From Cavia porcellus (taxonomy: Eukaryota > Chordata > Mammalia > Rodentia > Caviidae), in contig NW_026947484.1 in assembly GCF_034190915.1 (NCBI RefSeq), forward strand, positions 70,015,482-70,079,481: a stretch of 64,000 nt of DNA. The letters are read 5' to 3'. Position numbers and translations under genes: made by a program. Below the pieces are notes generated by a model. That model did not search any database and was not told where the DNA came from. It saw only the letters and a list, made by a program, of their open reading frames with translations. Below, piece by piece: positions 59,900 through 64,000 of this stretch; position 1 is the first letter of the stretch; each line of letters begins with the position of its first letter.

Positions 59900-60080
59900 A
59901 GAGGGCTGGGAGGATATCTCAGTTCTAGGCATATGCCTACCATTTGGGAGGTCCTGGGTTCAATTCTCAGAATGAAAGAGAAAGGTAAAGCCAGCACTGC
60001 AGAGAGAGGATGAGGGAAGAAGAGATAAGGAAGGAAGGAGGGACAAAGGGAGGGAAAAAAGAGAGGAAGAAGGAGGGAGA
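59900..60080 (+). repeat. ID-like SINE with purine-rich tail, sense
   Basis: GAGGGCTGGGAGGATATCTCAGTTCTAGGCATATGCCTACC and GGTCCTGGGTTCAATTCTCAG are the tRNA-like body with A and B boxes (59900-59975). The tail (59976-60080) is a long G/A-rich run (GAAAGAGAAAGG, AGGAAGGAGGGACAAAGGGAGGG) probably grown from the A-tail. Confidence 0.8.
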
Positions 60081-61270
60081 AATGGGTGAATGCAGAGTTG
60101 AGGAGTTTAGGGACAATAAATAGGCTTGTGTTCTCTGTCTTCCTCCAACAGGGCAACTGTATTAACGTCTTAGCCCGGAAGGTTTGTAAATGAAACAACC
60201 ATGTCCATCCAGCAGAGGGCACAGTGCTGGTGGCACGACCTGGTTTAGCAACCACCTTAACCTACTGGTAAAGAAGGGACCGGAGAACTTAACCAGGTAG
60301 AAGTGATGGTGAAAAAGACAAGCCAGCCTCTTCGCACACATGGAGAGCTCATGGTAGACAACCACCAAATCAATATTTTAACTTCATGCTCACTGAGCTC
60401 AAAATTAAACATAACGAGCCATACACATCTGCCTCAAGTGGTTTCTTTATTTTTATTAAGACAGGTGTATATTCATGAGGAATTAACAGGAAAATGCATA
60501 TTAAACTATCATTGTTTAAACATTTCCTTCAACCAAGAGTAGCTTCTAACAATATGTCTTATATTTTCATAGGCTACAGGTGCCCAGAGTTAATTTTTTT
60601 ATTTCTTGAAAAGGCTCATTTCATTTAAATGTTGAGATAGCTAGGCCTGTGGTAACTTGGTTGCATGTTGGTCTGTTTTACACTGGGAGACTACCTTTCC
60701 TGTGGAGTAATAATCCTTACATTAGCTCTTAGAGAGCTCTACACTTACAGTCTCCAAAATGGAAAAAAACCTCAAACTTTTCTTAATGGACTAAAGAATT
60801 TTGCAATAATAAAAGGATAGCAAATGGAACCATTATAATACCTAAGGAAAAAAAGCAGAGGTTTTGATTCTGTGGACTGTGATGAGTGAGCCAGTTCAGT
60901 ACGTGAGCAAGGATCTTGGACCTGGGAGAGAAACGCGGAGGATATAAATTGCAAACAACTGCAAGGAAACTCAAAAGAGGAAGGGAGTTATGTTTTGAAG
61001 CATAGTCTAAAAGTCAGACTTTATGAAGTCATTATTCTATTTACAGATGGGGTTTTCATGCATTTAACAATTCATATATATATATTTGAATTAAATTTGC
61101 CATTTCAATGCCTGATACATTACAATAGAGGTTAAAATGAGCAAATTCTGTTGTAAAGGCGATGGGAATTGTTAAAAACTGGAAACTGTTTATATAAATA
61201 GAAGTTACCTATAATTTTATAGTTATCTATAATTTTATTCTAAGTGATACATAAGCCAAATAATTGTCCT
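60081..61270. other. Unassigned sequence
   Basis: No gene or repeat recognised. Confidence 0.4.
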
Positions 61271-61569
61271 TGTATTACTCAGCTCCCCCATTGCTAGGAC
61301 ACAGTACCCAGCACCCACAATTTAAAGGAGGAGAGGGTTATATTGGACCGTGGTTTCAGAGAATTCAGTCCATGGTTAGCTGGTTCCAAAGGAGAAATGC
61401 AGGATGAGGGTTGGGGTAGCAAAGCAAGGCCACACTATCAGTGAACAGTGGGCCGGGGGCTACACCACTACACAAGGTTATATGTTCAAGACCCACCTAG
61501 ACATACCCTGAATGTGTTTCATAATTCACTGAATTTCTTAAGCCAGTCAAATTGCCATAGTGTGTATCA
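61271..61569 (-). mobile_element. MaLR (MT-type) solo LTR, antisense
   Basis: TGTATTACTCAGCTCCCCCATTGCTAGGACACAGTACC, TTTAAAGGAGGAGAGGGTTATATTGG, TTTCAGAGAATTCAGTCCATGGTTAGCTGGTTCC and the closing CAATTTGG-like AGTCAAATTGCCATAGTGTGTATCA fit an antisense MT-type LTR. Third MaLR LTR in the same orientation within 11 kb. Confidence 0.8.
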
Positions 61570-61724
61570 TGATTAGTGGACACATTCCTATATAATTTTG
61601 CTTCACAACCTTGTAATAAATTTGTAAGAATCTTAGAAATGGAAAGGAATGCTCCAAAATAAAATTATGCAAATGAAATAAAATATAAAACTAGAACTCA
61701 ATGATCAGATGATTTTATGATTAC

Positions 61725-62722
61725 ATTTAAGGGAAAATTTTAAACAATTTATTTCTTGGAGGAGTTTTAGTTTTACGGAAAAATTGACCAGAAATAGAAT
61801 TCCCACATACTATATCTTACCTCCACTTCCATCACAGTTACCCTTATTAATATGTCCCATTAGTGTGATATTTTTCTTTTATGATTAAAGAACTAAGACT
61901 ATGACAGCATTATTCACCAATGTTCATAGTTTAAATTAACGTTTACTCTCTATGTACATTCTTTGTGCTTTGATAAATGCGTAGCGACCATTATAGTATC
62001 ATGCAGAGTAATTTCACTGTCCTAAAAATCCTGTGTTCTGCCTATTCATCCTCTCATCCTCTTTGCCCCTGACACACACTGATCTCTCATGGGCTTCATA
62101 GATTTTCCTTTTCCAGAATGCCAAATAATTAGAACCATACATTGCAAAACGTTTTTCAGATCAGTCTCGTTCACAAAGTAGTATGTGTTTAAGTTTTCTC
62201 TATGTCTTTTCATGGCATGATAAGTCATTTCTTCTTAGTGATGCCTAATATTCTATCTCTACCAGAGACTGTATTTCTCTATTCACTTATTGAAAGATAT
62301 CTTGGTCGCTTCCAAGTTTTAGCAATTATGCTTAAAGCTGCTATAAACATCCATGTGCAGGTTTTTGTGTGGACGAAAATGTTCAATTTGTTTGAGTAAA
62401 TATCATGGAGCCTGTGATTGCTGGATCATATGGCAGGGGTATATTTAGTTTTATAAGAAGCCACCAAATTCCTGAAGTGACTGTGCCATTTTGCATGCCG
62501 TCAGCAGTCAATGAGTGCTCCGGTTGCTCATCTCCCCGACAGCATTTGGTGGTGTCAGTGGTCCAGACTTCAGCCACTTCCTGGTATGTGTATGGTATTG
62601 CCTCGCTATTTTACTTTGTAATTCTCTAATTATGATGTTGAGCATCTTTTCATATGCTTATTTGCCATCTGTATATTTTCACTTGTGAAATGTCTGTTCA
62701 GATATTTTGCCCAAAAGTGATC
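61725..62722 (-). repeat. L1MB-class LINE 3' region, antisense
   Basis: About 1 kb that follows the old-L1 3' UTR closely in reverse: TTTTACGGAAAAATTGACCAG, CATTATAGTATCATGCAGAG, TTTCACTGTCCTAAAAATCCTGTG, CCTTTTCCAGAATGCC, TGTCTTTTCATGGCATGATAAG, GAAAGATATCTTGGTCGCTTCC, AAGCTGCTATAAACATCCATGTGCAGG, GTGATTGCTGGATCATATGG, GTGCCATTTTGCATGCC and ATGATGTTGAGCATCTTTTCATATGC. No intact ORF. Confidence 0.92.
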
Positions 62723-62859
62723 ATTTTTAATTTATAAAACATATAACAATCAACAGAGAAAGCTTAGGGAAAGGAAAAATACTTTTATAGTCACATTTAA
62801 CCACATACCTATTATTGTTTTTGTATGCTTCCCCTTCCAGTGGTTTGCTTTCTCATTTT

Positions 62860-63110
62860 TTACGTGCATAACAATCCTACATGATTGTCACTTTTCATAT
62901 AACATTTTATAGGCTTTTGTTTAAAATGACTTATCTTTCAATCAGTAGTACAATTTATTATAAATAAATAAGTACATTGCAATTTATGTGATCATTTCCC
63001 TATAGTGGATATTTAGGTTGCTTCCATTTATCATACAATGTTTAAAAATATTTTTAACAATATAAATTTATAGGCTTGTTTTTGAGTTAAAAATAAATGC
63101 TTCTAATTTT
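62860..63110 (-). repeat. Older L1M fragment, antisense
   Basis: GTGATCATTTCCCTATAGTGGATATTTAGGTTGCTTCCATTTATC parallels the ...CCATTCCCCTATTGATGGACATTTAGGTTG... block of old L1 3' regions. More diverged than the copy before it and probably a separate element. Confidence 0.5.
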
Positions 63111-63709
63111 TAAAAAGATTTATAGTCTTTTTTTGTTTGAAATGCACTGTGTTATAGAAATGACTATATAAATAGCATTTTTTAGTGGAGTTGCTTCTTG
63201 TAAAACCAGGGACAGGAGATTGCTTTGTATCAGTAGACGGTCATAGGCAGATGTCTAGATTATTTTGCTATATATGTAGTAAAACACTGACGAAGGTTTG
63301 CCTTGGTGGAGACTCAGCATACGGTATTTAACTTGATACTAGTACAAAATGAAAGGTTAATAATGGGTATTTGTGGATATATCCTTGTCTATCTTTGGCA
63401 TTCTACCACCAGCGACTCTGCCAGCTACTCAGTGAAGCACAGTTTTGAGCTTGGAAAGTTTATGTATGTTCTCTGTAATGCTGGCACTTCTGATTGGAGC
63501 CTCACACTTCTTACAACTTAATTCAACCTATATTGGAGGGGAGACCCTAGGGGTCACTTCACTACCTCAGAAGAAGGAGGCCAACATGGACATTTCTGAA
63601 ACAGAGAAGAATTATACAGAAAAAAGAGTCAGGGTTTTTAGGCAGAGGCCAACTGTTAACCCACTCATTTGTAAGGCCAACCCAGCAGGACTCTTGTTAT
63701 TCACTTTTT
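63111..63709. other. Unassigned sequence
   Basis: No gene recognised. The 129-codon ORF at 63445-63834 runs into the following L1 fragment and has no domain. Confidence 0.4.
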
Positions 63710-64000
63710 TGTATAATAACTGTTTATATTCATTGGGTATAGTGGATAAATTGATACATATGTACAACTACAAGTCAGGATATTTGACATTTCCTTCTCA
63801 GACATTTATCATTTCTTTGTATTGTAACCTTTGACTTCTCTTCTGGTAAGTTTTATAATGCATAGTTAGTTGTTATGAATTACAGTCACACTCGTGCTAT
63901 AGAATATTAAAAGTTCTTCCTTTTATGTAACTGTGTTTTTTACCCATTCTCTAACTTCTCTATCTTTCTTCTCTCTATACTTCCTAACCTAGGATTCATT
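63710..64000 (-). repeat. L1MA/MB-class LINE 3' end, antisense, cut by the window edge
   Basis: TTGATACATATGTACAACTAC, CATTTATCATTTCTTTGTATTG, GACTTCTCTTCTGGTAAG, TAGTTGTTATGAATTACAGTCAC, GTGCTATAGAATATTAAAAGTTC and GTAACTGTGTTTTTTACCCATT follow the reverse complement of an L1MA/MB 3' UTR. The element continues past 64000. Confidence 0.88.

Overview
This is a stretch of mammalian nuclear genome, mostly noncoding. It has no bacterial-style gene layout. It is AT-rich with many microsatellites and contains placental-mammal fossil repeats (L2, MIR, MER20, a hAT-Charlie element, MLT1 and L1M). It also carries rodent-type repeats: tRNA-derived ID-like SINEs, a composite Alu/B1-like plus ID-like SINE, and MT/MaLR-type LTRs. 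I see no B2 or B4 SINEs, so a non-muroid rodent (beaver- or squirrel-like) is the best guess. The SINE wording looks slightly more beaver-like. The species call is inference. No complete protein-coding gene can be supported.

Layout. 1-42.7 kb is intergenic or intronic sequence with scattered old repeats: ID-like SINEs at 0.7 kb, L2 at 2.0 and 8.7 kb, L1M at 7.5 kb, several MIRs, a hAT-Charlie fossil at 29.7 kb, MER20 at 31.7 kb and many simple repeats. A perfect NRF1-type palindrome sits at 26,620. 42.7-43.0 kb holds a G-quadruplex-prone stretch and a long purine run. 44.5-46.5 kb is a strong CpG island, surely a promoter. On the minus strand it holds a candidate first exon ending in a good splice donor at 45,395, with a 17-codon upstream ORF. 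It also has three GT-box motifs in a row at 46,131-46,163 and plus-strand splice donors that could start a divergent transcript. I cannot name the gene.

46.7-64 kb is a graveyard of retroelements. The centre of interest is 52.4-58.0 kb. There, an antisense ancient L1M/HAL1-type ORF1 region was split by a 953-bp insertion of unknown type. That insertion carries an A-rich 247-bp tandem duplication and a 59-68-bp minisatellite, and is flanked by diverged target-site duplications. Next to it, an antisense MaLR LTR was split by a complete 2,826-bp 'half-LINE' (HAL1-type) element. The HAL1 has an L1-type 5' start, a decayed ORF1, no ORF2, an A-rich tail and a perfect 16-bp target-site duplication. 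Further on are another antisense MaLR LTR (61.3 kb) and antisense 3' ends of old L1s (61.7-62.7, 62.9-63.1 and 63.7-64.0 kb, the last cut by the window edge).

None of the long ORFs outside the HAL1 looks like a real protein.
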